Assembly (NCBI RefSeq): GCF_048564905.1
Contig: NC_132998.1
Location: forward strand, 57,112,484-57,176,483
Length of the DNA stretch: 64,000 nt
Reading direction: 5' to 3'
From: Vicugna pacos
Lineage: Eukaryota; Chordata; Mammalia; Artiodactyla; Camelidae
Every line of letters begins with the position of its first letter. Within the stretch, counting starts at the first letter, position 1. A model generated the notes under the pieces. The model had not been told where the DNA came from and ran no database searches. It was given only the letters and a program-made list of their open reading frames with translations. Position numbers and translations under genes: made by a program. Positions 47,060 to 57,884 of this stretch are shown in pieces.

Positions 47060-47275
47060 GGTGTTTATTGAATATCCAAGCATCTTTCTCTTCCATCTTA
47101 CATCTTATTGTCTCCCTTCATCTTTTCCATAACTCCGGGGGTGGGTGTTATCATTCCCCTTTTGTAGTTAAATAAACTGAGGCTCATGGCAGTGAAATGA
47201 CTTGCCCAAGTTCACACAGGTTCTGAGTGGCAGACCTGAGTCACACTGCTGAGTCTGGCCTCAAAGTCTGAATGC
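47060..47275 (-). repeat. MIR
   Basis: Antisense MIR: TTTATTGAATATCCAAGC, TTAAATAAACTGAGGCTCAT, TGACTTGCCCAAGTTCACAC. Confidence 0.75.
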
Positions 47276-47294
47276 TACAACAGAACAGCTGTAA

Positions 47295-47620
47295 AAAGGA
47301 GCTTCAGATTTGACTGAGCTTCCTAGCAGCCCAGGGGAAAAAAAAAAACTGAACATATTGCCCAAGTGATCACTAGACAGGAAAAAGCCAGGCATTTCAC
47401 TGAGGGGAAACAAAGTCTTTCCTTGCACTGAACTAATTTTTCTTTGTCAAAGGAGAGTTGATGAAAGAGAGCTTGTGGGGTGGAATCAATGGGGCTCACT
47501 CAGCTTGGACTGTCCGGGTGGAGTGACTCTTCAGCTTATATGCAGTGAGGTTGCTGAGTAAGTCCCCACTGACCCCTGGAGAAGGTTCTGTCCTCCAGTA
47601 AACATCTTCCTCTGTGTGTG
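47295..47620 (+). repeat. Dispersed repeat copy B, possible LTR fossil
   Basis: Colinear with the 39.17-kb copy (AGATTTGACTGAG, TTCCTAGCAGC, GGGGAAACAAAG). Its right end GGTTCTGTCCTCCAGTAAAC looks like an LTR 3' part. It ends a few hundred bases before CYTH4 exon 1. Family not resolved. Confidence 0.35.
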
Positions 47621-47819
47621 TGTCTGTGTGCGTTTCTGTCTCACTGTCTTTTCTTTTTTTTAATCCCTCCATCCTTCTCTCTGTCTGGTTGCCTCTGTCC
47701 CTCCCTTCCCACACCCAAAATGCAAAGAGTCCCCGCTACTCAAACCTCTGCTGGTTTTTAGGAAGTGCTGCTGCGTCAAGAGCCTACATACCAGACCCCG
47801 GCAGGACAGGACTTCCTCC

Positions 47820-47939
47820 CCACACTGGGCTGGGCGGGGCCAACGGGAAGGGGCCTGTTGTAGCTGAGATGACACATCGCGGCCGGGCAGCCTGAGCAGC
47901 AGCTTGGTCTGCAGGCCACCCTTCCCCGGGGGCTTCAGA
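47820..47939 (+). promoter_or_regulatory. CYTH4: CYTH4 proximal promoter and 5' UTR candidate
   Basis: GC-rich stretch before the start codon with a GC box GGGCGGGGC (47832-47840). No TATA box seen. Slightly upstream, AGGAAGTG (47760-47767) is a PU.1/ETS-type site, fitting a blood-cell gene. Start site not fixed; function inferred. Confidence 0.4.
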
Positions 47940-47958
47940 ATGGACCTGTACCACCCAG
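47940..47958 (+). CDS. CYTH4: CYTH4 coding exon 1 (residues 1-7)
   Basis: ATG GAC CTG TAC CAC CCA G then the donor GTAAGC. It encodes MDLYHP plus the first base of codon 7, close to the family member's MDLCHP start. The intron phase (1) agrees with exon 2. The context AGAATGG is an acceptable start. Confidence 0.88.
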
Positions 47959-47971
47959 GTAAGCACCCGGG

Positions 47972-48075
47972 CCAACCTGTCTGGGCCTCAGTTTCCTGTT
48001 CTGTAGAATGGGGATAACAGTGTCTGCCTCACAGGCATCGGTGTGTAACTAGATGAAACACAGGTGGGACATGCA
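47972..48075 (+). repeat. MIR fragment
   Basis: Sense MIR just inside intron 1: GGGCCTCAGTTTCCTGTTCT, GTAGAATGGGGATAACAGTG. Confidence 0.8.
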
Positions 48076-48084
48076 GAAGCAGGC

Positions 48085-48440
48085 AACGAATGATTGTGGG
48101 CTCAGGCTCGGTGCCAAGCTGTGTTCTAGGGGCTGGGAGTCCGGGGAACAAAGCAGGCACTGCCCCTGCCCTCATGAGCTTACCTTCTAGACAGGGAGAC
48201 AGACAGTCAATGTCTGAATATAACATGTCAGGTGGTGACAAGCAGAATGAAGAACAGTAAAGGATGATAAGGAAGATGGGAGGAGTGGTCAAGAAGGCTT
48301 CAAGAGGAGACACCATTTGAGCAGAGACTTGAAAGAGGGAAGGAGTGATTCATGTGAGTTTCTGGGGAAAGAATATTCTTGGAGAAGGAACAGCCTGTGC
48401 AAAGGCCCGGAGGCGGACCTGAGAAAGGTTGCTTGTGTTG
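48085..48440 (-). repeat. L2 3' region, well preserved
   Basis: Antisense L2: CTGTGTTCTAGGGGCTGGGA, CCTGCCCTCATGAGCTTACC, TTCTAGACAGGGAGACAGAC, CATTTGAGCAGAGACTTGAA, CCTGTGCAAAGGCCCGGAGG. Confidence 0.9.
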
Positions 48441-48563
48441 AAGCTGATGCTGTCGGAGAGGATGTAACTGCCTGGGTGGCACAAGGGCCCTGCAGCCCCT
48501 GTTTGGCCTCTGGGGGTGGTGACAGTGGCCTGTGGGGTGGCTGAGGACACTGCTTCTTGCCAG

Positions 48564-48614
48564 TAGAGAGGCCCAAGTCTGAGCAGCAGGGGACCATGGA
48601 TGAGACCCTGCCAG
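48564..48614 (+). other. Candidate alternative exon of CYTH4
   Basis: A 51-nt open segment between an acceptor (CTTCTTGCCAG) and a donor (GTGAGC). Its phase fits between exons 1 and 2 and would add VERPKSEQQGTMDETLP. It also holds an ACCATGG that could act as an alternative start. Unproven. Confidence 0.3.
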
Positions 48615-48924
48615 GTGAGCAGGACCGTGTGTCTGCAGGGAAAGGAAAGATGGCTGCACAGTTTGGACAGGAGCAGACAGGACTGTGTTGTGTTTCTGTG
48701 AGGCAGAGAGGAGAGGGGCTAGGTCTCTGTGCCCTGCATCTAAGAATGTTCCAGCATGGCCTGAAATTCCAGAAAACAAGAGCTGCTAGGAGCCATCCCA
48801 TTCCCCAGGTTCAGATAACATGAACCCTGTAAGCAACAGAACCCTTTCTTAAAGCAAAACCTAATACAGAGCAGTCTGACCCCACCCTCGCCCCACGGGC
48901 TCTGGAGAACACAGTTAGAGAACC

Positions 48925-49000
48925 ACCGATCCATTTTAACAGCCCCCATTTACAGATGGAACAAAGGAAGCCCGGAGAGGTACCCAGTCTTTCTGAGGCA
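48925..49000 (-). repeat. MIR fragment
   Basis: CCCCCATTTACAGATGGAAC, AAAGGAAGCCCGGAGAGG resembles the MIR core, antisense. Short. Confidence 0.5.
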
Positions 49001-49304
49001 AGACCACTCCCCACCTCCTGGCTCCCTGTCCCTGGCTCCCTGGCTCCCTGTCCCAGGCTCTCTCCCTGAACCCCGCTCTTCTCCAGTGGGCTCTTGGGGG
49101 CAGGTGGCTCACGGACTACAGGGGTTCCGTGAAGACATCTTAGGGGGCAACTGGGAGGTAAGAGGAGACCCAGCGAGGAGCGGTGCCTGGCTCAAGGTCA
49201 CTCAGCAGACGCGAGGGTGGCAAGAGACAGTGAAGTTATCCTCCGACAGACTGCCTGTCTTTCCACCATTACTGCTTCTTTCCTTGGGGTCTTCACATAC
49301 TAAA

Positions 49305-49425
49305 GTCCTTAGGATGGTTGTCCCCATAATCAGATGAGGAAACTGAGGTTCTCGGCGGTGAACTGGAAGAAAGGATGGAATTGCCCAAAGTCGGGCAGCT
49401 GATAAGTGGCAGAATGGGGACAAGA
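49305..49425 (-). repeat. MIR
   Basis: Antisense MIR: CATAATCAGATGAGGAAACT, GAATTGCCCAAAGTCGGGCA, GCTGATAAGTGGCAGAATGG. Confidence 0.75.
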
Positions 49426-49589
49426 AGGCAAGAGGAGAGAGAGCCCCAGTTTAGCCTGGGCCGTGTGGGAGGGGAGGGGCGGGGCATCCGAGGGAGGCCA
49501 GAGGGTGAGTCACTGCATCGCTTCAGGCTGGCCTGGAAGGACAGGGGTTGAATGGAGTCGCTGCAGATAGCGTCTTGGGAGATTGGAGG

Positions 49590-49890
49590 ACTCCATTGAT
49601 AGGTTCATCTATTCATTCATTCCTTCACTTATTCTGTAAGCAGTCCTCTGGTGTGCAGGCCCTGAGTTGTGCAGTGCTGTGGACAGCAGTGACGAGGCCG
49701 TGGGCCCAACCCTGTGGGGACTGCTGGTCCACGGTGTTGGGGAGGGAGGGACAGACCCTGCAAGACAATGACCCAGGGCAGATGTGCAAACTGGCAGAGA
49801 CCTGGAGCATGGGACAGAGCGACTCTTTCCACCCGGGGCAGGGGAGAGCTGGGAAGACTTCCTGGAGGAAGTAGAGGGAAGGAGGGAAGG
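49590..49890 (-). repeat. L2 3' region
   Basis: Antisense L2: TTCATCTATTCATTCATTCC, GAGTTGTGCAGTGCTG, GGAAGACTTCCTGGAGGAAG. Confidence 0.65.
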
Positions 49891-49914
49891 TCATTTCTCT
49901 GCTCCTCAGACTCG

Positions 49915-50010
49915 GTCTTAATCAAAACTCCTCCATGGCCAGGTGACTTCCCCTCTCTGAGCCCAGATTTGTCATCTCTTAAGTGGCATCATCACCCTGG
50001 CCGTAGCGGG
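49915..50010 (+). repeat. MIR fragment
   Basis: Sense MIR: GCCAGGTGACTTCCCCTCTC, TGAGCCCAGATTTGTCATCT. Confidence 0.6.
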
Positions 50011-50034
50011 GGGAAGTAGGAAAAGAACAGGGAT

Positions 50035-50150
50035 GGGGAGTCAGCCTGACCCAGCTCAGATCCCAGCTTGGCACCAACCTACCAGTGTTGGTGGCCTCTT
50101 CCTTCTGTGGGTTTCAGTTTCCCCACTTGTACAAAGGACAGGATGGCGGC
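50035..50150 (+). repeat. MIR fragment
   Basis: Sense MIR: CTCAGATCCCAGCTTGGCAC, GGGTTTCAGTTTCCCCACTT. Confidence 0.65.
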
Positions 50151-51439
50151 AAAGGCCCCTGGGAGCTGCCTCCCCTCCTCCATCTGGGGGTGTCACACCC
50201 AGAAGCAGGTCCCCTCCCCCTGGGTCTGTTGAAAAGCTGAGAAGTCCTGGTAACAAAGCCCCAGCGTGACCAAAGACAGTCCTGGGGCCGGTGCAGTAAG
50301 ACGGCGGGTTAAAAATAGAGGCAGCTGGGCTTGGGGAGGAAGCCACATGCAGCGATGCACCCCGCAGGGCCTTGGGGGCTGGGGCAGGGCAAGCTCCGTG
50401 GGCCGCCCCCTGCCCCAGTGTCCCTCACACCCAGACTCTGAGGGGCCTCTGCCTTCAGGACCCCAGGATCGCACCCTCCTCCTGGCCTGGAAAGGGGAAG
50501 CGAGGCCAGCCAGCTGTCCTGGAAGTGGGGCTGTGAGCAGATTTCTAAAAATACAACGGGAAAGAGGAAGGACAAAGGGGAAGTAGAGAGGAGCTGGGGA
50601 GATGGCTGGGGCGGTACCTGGGCACACTCAGCCAGCCTGGGCTCTGGGTGCGGAGGGCACCCGGCCGCAGTCGTGGTGGCGGGAGGGGGGGTGTCAGTGG
50701 TCAGGCCCTTGTGCGAGGTGGACAGCGCAGCCCAGGGCAGAGTACATGGAGTTTGTGGTGGCAGCGGTTGTTACTATCATTTAAATATCTTTGTGTTTTT
50801 ATTATTAACTTTATTATTATTAAAATCCATCTCACACAACCTGCACCAATGCCTGAAACACCATCATCACCAGGCTTGGAATCAGAAGTGAGCACCCTCA
50901 GACTGTGTCCTTGTCACCCTCCCTGAACCTCAGCGCCCTCAGCTCTGAAATGGGGCGAAATCCCCACTTTTAAACAAATGGGTGCAGGGTCGTAAGGCCC
51001 CCATGTACCACGCGATGGGTGCAGCAGGCCAGGGGCTGTCAGCACTGTCTCATGGGTTCAAAGCACTTGGACAGTTGTCACCTGACAGAAGGGGACAGTG
51101 GGCTGAGAGGGTTCACGAATGCACTTGTCAAATCACGAAAGGAACTGCATGAAGAGTAAAGGCAAACGAGCCCTCACTGCCCTCACGCCGTCCCACTCTC
51201 CTGGGAAAACTGTGTCCCCAGCTCTACGATGTGGGCCTCGTTTTATTTCTTACCCCAAAAGAGAAAGGGGCTGGGATCGTTAAGCATCAATCATCCTGCC
51301 TCCATCTTCATTCTCAGTGGCAGTCAGCCATGGTCGGCATTTCTGTGTCAGAATATCCAAGGTTAGTGTCTTGATGGGGTTTTGATGATTTGCATGGAGA
51401 TGTCTGGCTTCGGAAGATCAGTGTCAGGGTTGTGGCCAC

Positions 51440-51560
51440 AGAGCCCCAGATGGGCCGGGGTGTGAGTCCCATTCTGCCACCTCCCAGCTGTGCCCCCTTG
51501 GGCAGGTCACTTAACCAGTCTGAGCCTCTGGCGCACCATCTGCAGACTGATTGGAAACCC
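51440..51560 (+). repeat. MIR fragment
   Basis: Sense MIR: GTGAGTCCCATTCTGCCACC, TTGGGCAGGTCACTTAACCA, GTCTGAGCCTCTGGCG. Confidence 0.75.
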
Positions 51561-51699
51561 CTCCCTTCAGAGCTGTGGTTGGGTTCAAAGGAGCTAGTGG
51601 GCGGCAAAAGCCTGGAGCCCCCGGGGCCTGAAACAGAGCAGGTGCCCAACCAGCAAGACTTTCCTTCGCCAACAGCTTGGCTTATTCATCAGGCAAGAT

Positions 51700-52330
51700 C
51701 CCAGATCTGCTGCAGGGATGGGAAGAGGGTGAGGGAGGTGGGGAGCCCAGCTGGAGCACAGGAGGGCCCCTGCGAGGAGATGGAGAGGATGAGTAGGAGC
51801 CACTAGGCAGAGAGGAGAGGGAAGGGCATCCCAGACACAGGGAACAGCAGGTGCAAAGGCCCGTGGAGGAAGAGAGCACATGGGGGCAAAGGAAGGGCGG
51901 TCGGGAGGCTTCAAGTCGGGGACAGGAGTGGGCGCCTTGTGAGATGAGGGTGGGGCACCACGGGGACCGGTGGGTCTTATCGTCAGGACAATGGGACGCT
52001 GTAGGAGACTGGCTGGAAGGGGCAGAGTGGAGGCAGGGACATCAGGAGGCCTTCAGTAAACCAGAGAGAGGAGCCGGGGGTCTGGGGGGGGCCATGGAAA
52101 CAGAAAGAAGGTGGACAGGGCTTAGTGGTGGAGGAGACACGAGGGTGAGAGAGGTGCATGTCAAGGTGCCTCCTGGGGTCCCTGGGGGGGCCATTCCCAG
52201 AGCTTGAGGACTCAGGGAGAAGACCAGTTTGGGGGGAAATTCTAGGAGTTCCGTTTTAGTCCCAGTGACAAGTGAAATGATGGTCAGGACACAGGGGGAT
52301 GGAAGGGTCTGAAGCTCTGGGAGGGGGTTA
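51700..52330 (-). repeat. L2 fragments
   Basis: Antisense L2: GGGAACAGCAGGTGCAAAGG, then more internal GGAGACTGGCTGGAAGG and AGGTGCATGTCAAGGTGCC. Confidence 0.6.
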
Positions 52331-52854
52331 AGGCTGAGGGTATGCGTGTGAGTCCTGGGCCCGGGACAGGAAAGGGGAGCTAATATGACCCATGAGGAGA
52401 GATGAGGAGAGAGGAGAAGCCGGCCTGGGACCCAGGGGGAGCCCCAGAGCTCACCCCTTGACTGTCCACATTAGGGATTATCCATAGAAACACGAAATTC
52501 CCACCTGGCTTCTCTCCAATAAGCAGCCTGCCTGGACTCCACCAGCAGGTGTGCCCTGGGCCAGAAGCAGGGCTTCGGAACGCAAGCCCCAGCCAGCAGG
52601 AAAACAACGAAAAGCAAACAGACAAAACACAAAAGCCTGATCTTTCACCCCAAAGTCAGCTAGAGGTGATTGGATTTTTCCACCACGGATCTCAGCCTCC
52701 CTCCCCTCCTGACAGAGGAGTTCCAGGTCCCACCTCTGGCGCTGCCTCCCCTGCTATGACCCTGCTCCTGTCTCCACAAGGATGGCCCCTCACGCCTTCC
52801 GTTCCTGCATGTCCCCAACGGCATGCAGAATCCCCCTCTCTTGGGACAGAGGCT

Positions 52855-53040
52855 TAGGTGTTGGCAAATTGGGGTTCTGATCCCAGCACTGCTACTTCCC
52901 TGCTGTGGGACCCTTGGCAAGTCACTTCGCCTCTCTGAGCCTCAATGTCTCAAACTGAAAAAGATCCATTTAAAAGAGTTACGAGGATTAAATGACACAA
53001 TTTATGTGGCACTGCTGGCATGGAGCAGGTGCTTTTGCAC
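52855..53040 (+). repeat. MIR, nearly full length
   Basis: Sense MIR: GGGTTCTGATCCCAGCACTG, TGGCAAGTCACTTCGCCTCT, CTGAGCCTCAATGTCTCAAA, GAGGATTAAATGACACAATT. Confidence 0.85.
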
Positions 53041-54560
53041 TTAGAGATTAATGAGACTCTTGCTTTGTCCCCTGGGGTAAGTGCCACCTCCCCTCACTCT
53101 CCTGGAAACCAGGATCTCTAGACCTGCAGAGCTCAGAGTGACAGGGACAGAAAGGAAAACTCCCAAGGGGGTCACTAGAAGGTATGTGGAGCCCCTTCTG
53201 CTCCTTGTTTCTAAATGCGTGTAGGTTGCCTCTTGGGCACCGAGCACCATCTAATGGTCATTGACTTAAGGTGTATGATGCACCCTGGAGGATGGTGCCC
53301 TGTCCAAGTATTATAACGTCTCCAAACTGACACCTCAGCTGCACCTTCAGTAGGCTGCTCCATCACTCTGTCAGGCCAGTGAGCAGGCCAGTGTCTTCTG
53401 GTGGTAAAATGCGTGAGAGGACCAGCAGGTCCCACAGCCACATGCTCTTCCCACACCTCCTTTACTGGAAAGAGGGTCCCTGGGTCTAATGTGAGGTTTT
53501 GCAGTGTTCTGAGTCAGCAGGTCCAGCCCTTGGACAGTACTGCTCTGTGGCCAAGGCTCTGTGGGCAGGAAAGGCCACCACATATCCAGAACATGTGTGG
53601 ATTCCTGGTGAGATGAATCACTGACTTTTGCAGAAGGGAAGGGACCCAATGCAACTGATTTGCCACCAAGTTGCTGGTAGGTCTTCTGGAGAAACGATGG
53701 GTCCTTGTTGCTGGCAGGTCTGATACTCAGCAGTGGCAGGGCAATGCCAGTGGCAGGGCCAGCCTGGGTGATGGAGTTCACACCTAACCTCCACAGGGGC
53801 CACATGGTTACTTCATTTGGATACCACTGCACCAGCACTGGGCTGGCCAATCAGAGACTGGCTGATGTCAACTGGCTGAATCATTCTGTCTGCCTGGTGG
53901 TTTAGCGCCTCCCCTGTGGTGGGTGCTTGCTGGGGAACATCAGTGTGCTTTACAAACATCTTCCCACTCTGTGCCCACTCCCATCGGGCCACCCACTTGC
54001 CTCTTCCCCAGACCTCTCTGTTCCCAGTCTTCCTTCTTTCCTTCTTTCTGACCAGTAAGGCAAGCCATCCTCCACTGCCCATGAATGCATATGTGTTCTT
54101 ACTCACACCACTTCCCTTTCCACACGAAATAGATGACTCGGTGCCCTGCCCTGTGCTCTGCCCACTGGGAGGACTTCTCCCCACTGTCTTTCTGGGTCAC
54201 TTTGAGCAGAACTGTAATTCAGTAACTGTCCAGTTTAACTCATAACCACACCCTGAGCCATCCGTCCTGGAACCAAGTCCAGGCATTTTTCTCCTTTATC
54301 AGAAGGTCATAAGGGACCCATCCATGAAGATACGGTGTGAGCTGAGGGATCTGGTGCAACAGCAGTAGATGACATACGGGTCTGGGTCACCCGTCCCTGG
54401 GGCTTACTGGAGACTTCTGTCTCTGCTCACACCTGTTTCTGGGTGAACCACTTAGAAAGGACTGCTGTTGGGCACATTTGACTTTATAACTTGGTGAGTC
54501 AGACGGACCCCCCCTGCTTGCTTGACCAGGGGAATCATTACCATATATACTTGCTAAAAT
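53041..54560 (-). repeat. ERVL internal region fossil (pol part)
   Basis: Minus-strand pieces resemble ERVL pol from the RNase H side (EVWGRGKWVARWEWAQ) through integrase (LPATWWQ) to its end (TLSSAGLEILV). It lies in CYTH4 intron 1, opposite to the gene. Broken in several places and lacking most of the element; both ends are approximate. Old, shared-mammal type. Confidence 0.75.
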
Positions 54561-54949
54561 GTTTCAGGAGCCTTGCTTTTGGGGACCTGGTCTCTTCTTC
54601 AGTCAACAGAGCCTGGATCTAAAAACCAGTCAAGGGGTCTTGGCTTTTTATGCAGTGACTGCCCTGTGGGAGGGGCAGATCCTTGGGCAAAGCAGCTCCA
54701 TTTGGGCTAAGTTCCTGGGCAGGGACTCAGCTGTGAGCCATCAGCAGGTGATACACACTCACCCCCAGCAGCTGAGGGAGTGGGTGCCTTGGTCCCGAAG
54801 GGGAGACCTGGATGGCGTCTATTATACATGTGTTGCACCCTGACCATATATCAGATCCTTGCTGCGTGTTTGGCAAAATTCAGCTTTTTCAATCCAGACA
54901 ACCACCATCTAGGTTATGGTTCATGTTTCAGAGACAAGGACACTGTATT

Positions 54950-55230
54950 TGTTGAGTTTCAGGTATAGCTGCTGTAACTAAGAGACTCAGAAAAACAGTG
55001 ACTGAGACATTCTCAGAACTTATTTCTCTCTCATTGAAAAGTCCAAGTGGGTAGCTGGCCCAGGGGAATATGATGACTCTTCTCCACATGGTTGCTCAGA
55101 GCCCGGGCTCCTTCTAGCTTGGCACCTGCTTCCACCTCAAAGCCCGGGATGGCTGCTCAGTCCATGGGAGGGGGAAGTCGGGAAAGGGAGCCCTCAATAG
55201 TGTCTCTGCTTTCATTTGGGAGGTATCATA
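54950..55230 (+). repeat. Dispersed repeat, family not resolved
   Basis: TATAGCTGCTGTAACTAAGA, TTATTTCTCTCTCATTG, CTCTTCTCCACATGGTTGCT, CCCGGGCTCCTTCTAGC follow the layout of a widespread mammalian repeat with a start TGCTGTAAC and an inner CCACATGGT. Confidence 0.4.
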
Positions 55231-55689
55231 TCTGTCCTTGTAAAACCTTTAAGAAACAAGACTAGGCACTTCCCAAAGCTAGGACTTGAGAGTCGGGAGG
55301 TTTTGGGCGGGCAGACAGGAAAAGGCATCCCAGGGTGGAGGAGCTGTAGAGGCAAAGGTGGGGAAGTACGACTGAGAGTTAGACCACTGGGGGCAGTGTG
55401 GGGCGGGCAGGCTGGAATGGCGGCTCTTGTTGAGAATGGGGAGTGAGGCTCACTGGAAAAGCCAGGGAGACTACAGAGGCCCTAGGACCAGGATGAGGGC
55501 TTTTCCCTCTAAGGAATAAGAGGTCTGTGGAGACTTCGACCAGAAGAATGTCACAGATGGGACAGGAAGCCTGGTGTAGGGTAGAGGTGGCTCAGCTGAC
55601 TTAGCTGTAGAAATGGTTATAACACCACCTCGCACAGAACACCAGCACCCCCGTGTCTCCTGTAATTCATTTCTAGGCGAAGAGGGAAG

Positions 55690-55850
55690 AACCCAGGCTT
55701 TGTAGGCAGCTGAATCCAAGTCCCACCCTGGCTCAGCAACTTGTCCCTTTGGGACCCTGGCCAGGTCATCTCGCCTCTCTGAGCTTCAGTGTCTGGGGCA
55801 GGAACTGTGAAATGTCCCCCCCTCCTTCCAGTTTCCCCATCTTACGGAGT
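55690..55850 (+). repeat. MIR
   Basis: Sense MIR: GGACCCTGGCCAGGTCATCT, CGCCTCTCTGAGCTTCAGTG. Confidence 0.7.
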
Positions 55851-56029
55851 AAAGCTGTCAGGACCACCCCACTAAAGGCTCATTACCCAGCCTCCCTTGC
55901 AGGTAGCCATGGCCATGTGACTGCATCTGGCCAATGGGATGTGAAGCACAATGAGACGCCACTTCCTGGTCATGCAAATGAATGAGTGATCCAGTGAAGG
56001 AGTAAATTAAAGTTCCAGGGAAGGACAAA

Positions 56030-56440
56030 CGCCTTCAGCAAGTGTTGTACTGAGTACCTGCTGTGTGTCAGGCTCTTTCTAGGGGCTGAGGAGGCAGCAG
56101 CAAGCAAAATTGTTGAAGGGTTTGTTCTCTTGGGGCTGAGAGCGAAGTGAGTAGAACACAAAAGATGCAAGTAAACAAGATGGCTTAGGGGGTCTGTACC
56201 CAGATGGGTAGAGGAGACATAAAGCTGATAGGAGAGGAGGGTGGGGGAGGGATTGCTTTAGACAGGGCAGTCAGGGAAGGTCTCTTGGAGGAGGTGACAC
56301 CTGGGCCAAGGCCAAAGTGAAGAGGGCAAGCAAGGCATGGGTTTCTGGAGAGAAGAGGGCCCTGGGGGAGTGAGAGCTGGCTGGGGTGGCTGGAGCCCAG
56401 TGATGGGGGGGAGGGCAGGGATGAGCCAGTGACCACTGGT
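56030..56440 (-). repeat. L2 3' region
   Basis: Antisense L2: GAGTACCTGCTGTGTGTCAG, GCTCTTTCTAGGGGCTGAGG, AAGGTCTCTTGGAGGAGGTG, ACACCTGGGCCAAGGCC. It reaches the edge of CYTH4 exon 2. Confidence 0.75.
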
Positions 56441-56454
56441 GCTTCTCTCTCCAG

Positions 56455-56537
56455 ACCCAGGGGAGCTAAGCAGCATGGAGACGGAGGAGCTGCAGCAGAT
56501 CAAATGGCACCGGAAGCAGCTTCTGGAGGACATCCAG
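56455..56537 (+). CDS. CYTH4: CYTH4 coding exon 2 (residues 7-34)
   Basis: The acceptor CTCTCTCCAG gives DPGELSSMETEELQQIKWHR and then KQLLEDIQ, the first half of the coiled coil that mediates dimerisation and partner binding in cytohesins. Donor GTGTGC. 83 nt, ends on a codon boundary. Confidence 0.95.
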
Positions 56538-57084
56538 GTGTGCTCGCCTCACACACAGATACACATGCTCTTGTCCACACACAGGCTCACGCCGACACGC
56601 CCTCAAACCACACTCACCCACAAGCCGACACTCAGACATGCTCAAGCACCTCCGCGCTCACTCCTGACCCAGCCTGGGCTGAGAGCGGGGCCGGATTCCA
56701 GCCCACAGGTAGCCTCAGCCCCAGCCCCCAGGAGTAGAGAACAGAACTCCCAGGGGCCTCCCCACTCCTGGGCTCAGCCGCCAGGGCCCAGAGACAGCCA
56801 GGAGAGTGGGGGATGGAAAGGGGGCTACTGATGAAGCAGCTACTGTGTGCCAAGCTGCACCTGGGGCTCTGTCCCCCTCACGGCATGTCAGGTTTTCCTG
56901 CCACCTATGTGGTGCATCGCCACCCTGGGCCTCAGCTTCATCTCCCCTAAAGTGTAGGCCATTTGTTCTAGATCACACCAGCAATGTGTGCCCAGCACTT
57001 GCCAATTCACCAGTTTCTCAGAGGTTAGCTCATCTGATTCCCAGCAACCGTCTGAGACATGCTCTGCTTCTGTTCACAGACTGT

Positions 57085-57240
57085 GCTGTGCTCAGCCCTG
57101 CCCCCGGGCCTTTGCACTCCTGGTTCCCTCCACCTGGGATTCTCTCAAGCCCTCCTCATGGCTCTGCCTTCTCCTTATTTTATTCTGGGCTCACATGTCT
57201 CTCCTCCTAGATGCCGCCCTCACCCCCCCCCCAGGCTGTA
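57085..57240 (+). repeat. L2 3' region
   Basis: Sense L2: CGGGCCTTTGCACTCCTGGT, TCCCTCCACCTGGGATTCTC, AAGCCCTCCTCATGGCTC. Confidence 0.75.
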
Positions 57241-57329
57241 GTTGCTGGCCCCCCCCCGCATCCCACCCCATGTACCCCTAAGATTCTAGGGAAAGTCAAA
57301 GGCACAAGGTCATTCACTCAGCATGTGAT

Positions 57330-57535
57330 TTACACCTACCACATGCCAGGCTCTTTCTATACCATTATTCTGACTGCTTCTGCATGGTCCTTTCACTGGA
57401 TCCGTGACCACCATGATCCCAACCCCACGGGCCTGTGAGCTCCACATAAGGAGAGCCTGGGTCTGTTTCCCACCACTGTATTCCCCAGCCCAATAGCCAG
57501 AGCATAGTACGTGCTCAATTAACACTTGCTAGTGA
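57330..57535 (+). repeat. L2 3' end
   Basis: Sense L2: GGGCCTGTGAGCTCCACATA, CCACTGTATTCCCCAGCCCA, GAGCATAGTACGTGCTCAAT. Confidence 0.75.
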
Positions 57536-57539
57536 GCCC

Positions 57540-57625
57540 TCATTTTATTTGTGGAGAAGACACTCAGGGATTCAGCCAAGATCACATGGACAGGAGCTGA
57601 CTGGGCTCAGATAGAGGCTCCAGGC
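57540..57625 (-). repeat. MIR fragment
   Basis: GTGGAGAAGACACTCAGGGA, AGATCACATGGACAGGAGCT resembles the antisense MIR core. Weak. Confidence 0.45.
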
Positions 57626-57884
57626 CCCATCCTGATCCTGGGTCCCAAGACAAGCCCCCAGGATTACCCTCATCCCAAAGATCTTGGAGGAGGAGAGGGG
57701 TGCCTTCGGGGGCTCTGGCCAGATGCTCATGTTGCTGCCCTGCGGGGGGATGCTGGGCCAGCTGCCACTTCTCCCCGTCTGCCCGGTGTTGGTGTTGGCA
57801 GAGTTGAGGATCTCCACTGCCACTGGGCACCTCTTGCCAGGTCAAGATGATAAAGACTTGGGGGGTGGGGCATGGGGGAAAGCA

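Larger units (their letters stand above)
19031..47820. other. RAC2-CYTH4 intergenic region, no gene seen
   Basis: About 29 kb between divergently transcribed genes. Much of it is old and young LINE, MIR and LTR-fossil sequence. Unique GC-rich blocks at about 26.95-27.88, 30.29-31.33, 36.00-36.45 and 41.24-41.86 kb show no exon chain, tRNA or other RNA gene that I can recognise. Long open frames inside it coincide with repeats or lack family similarity. Confidence 0.75.
47959..56454 (+). other. CYTH4: CYTH4 intron 1
   Basis: 8.5 kb with MIR and L2 fragments, an ERVL fossil at about 53.04-54.56 kb and an in-phase candidate exon at 48564-48614. No other gene recognised. Confidence 0.85.

Noticed and set aside
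48289-48801. 170-codon minus-strand frame
   Set aside because: Largely the sense reading of an L2 3' region; no coding signature.
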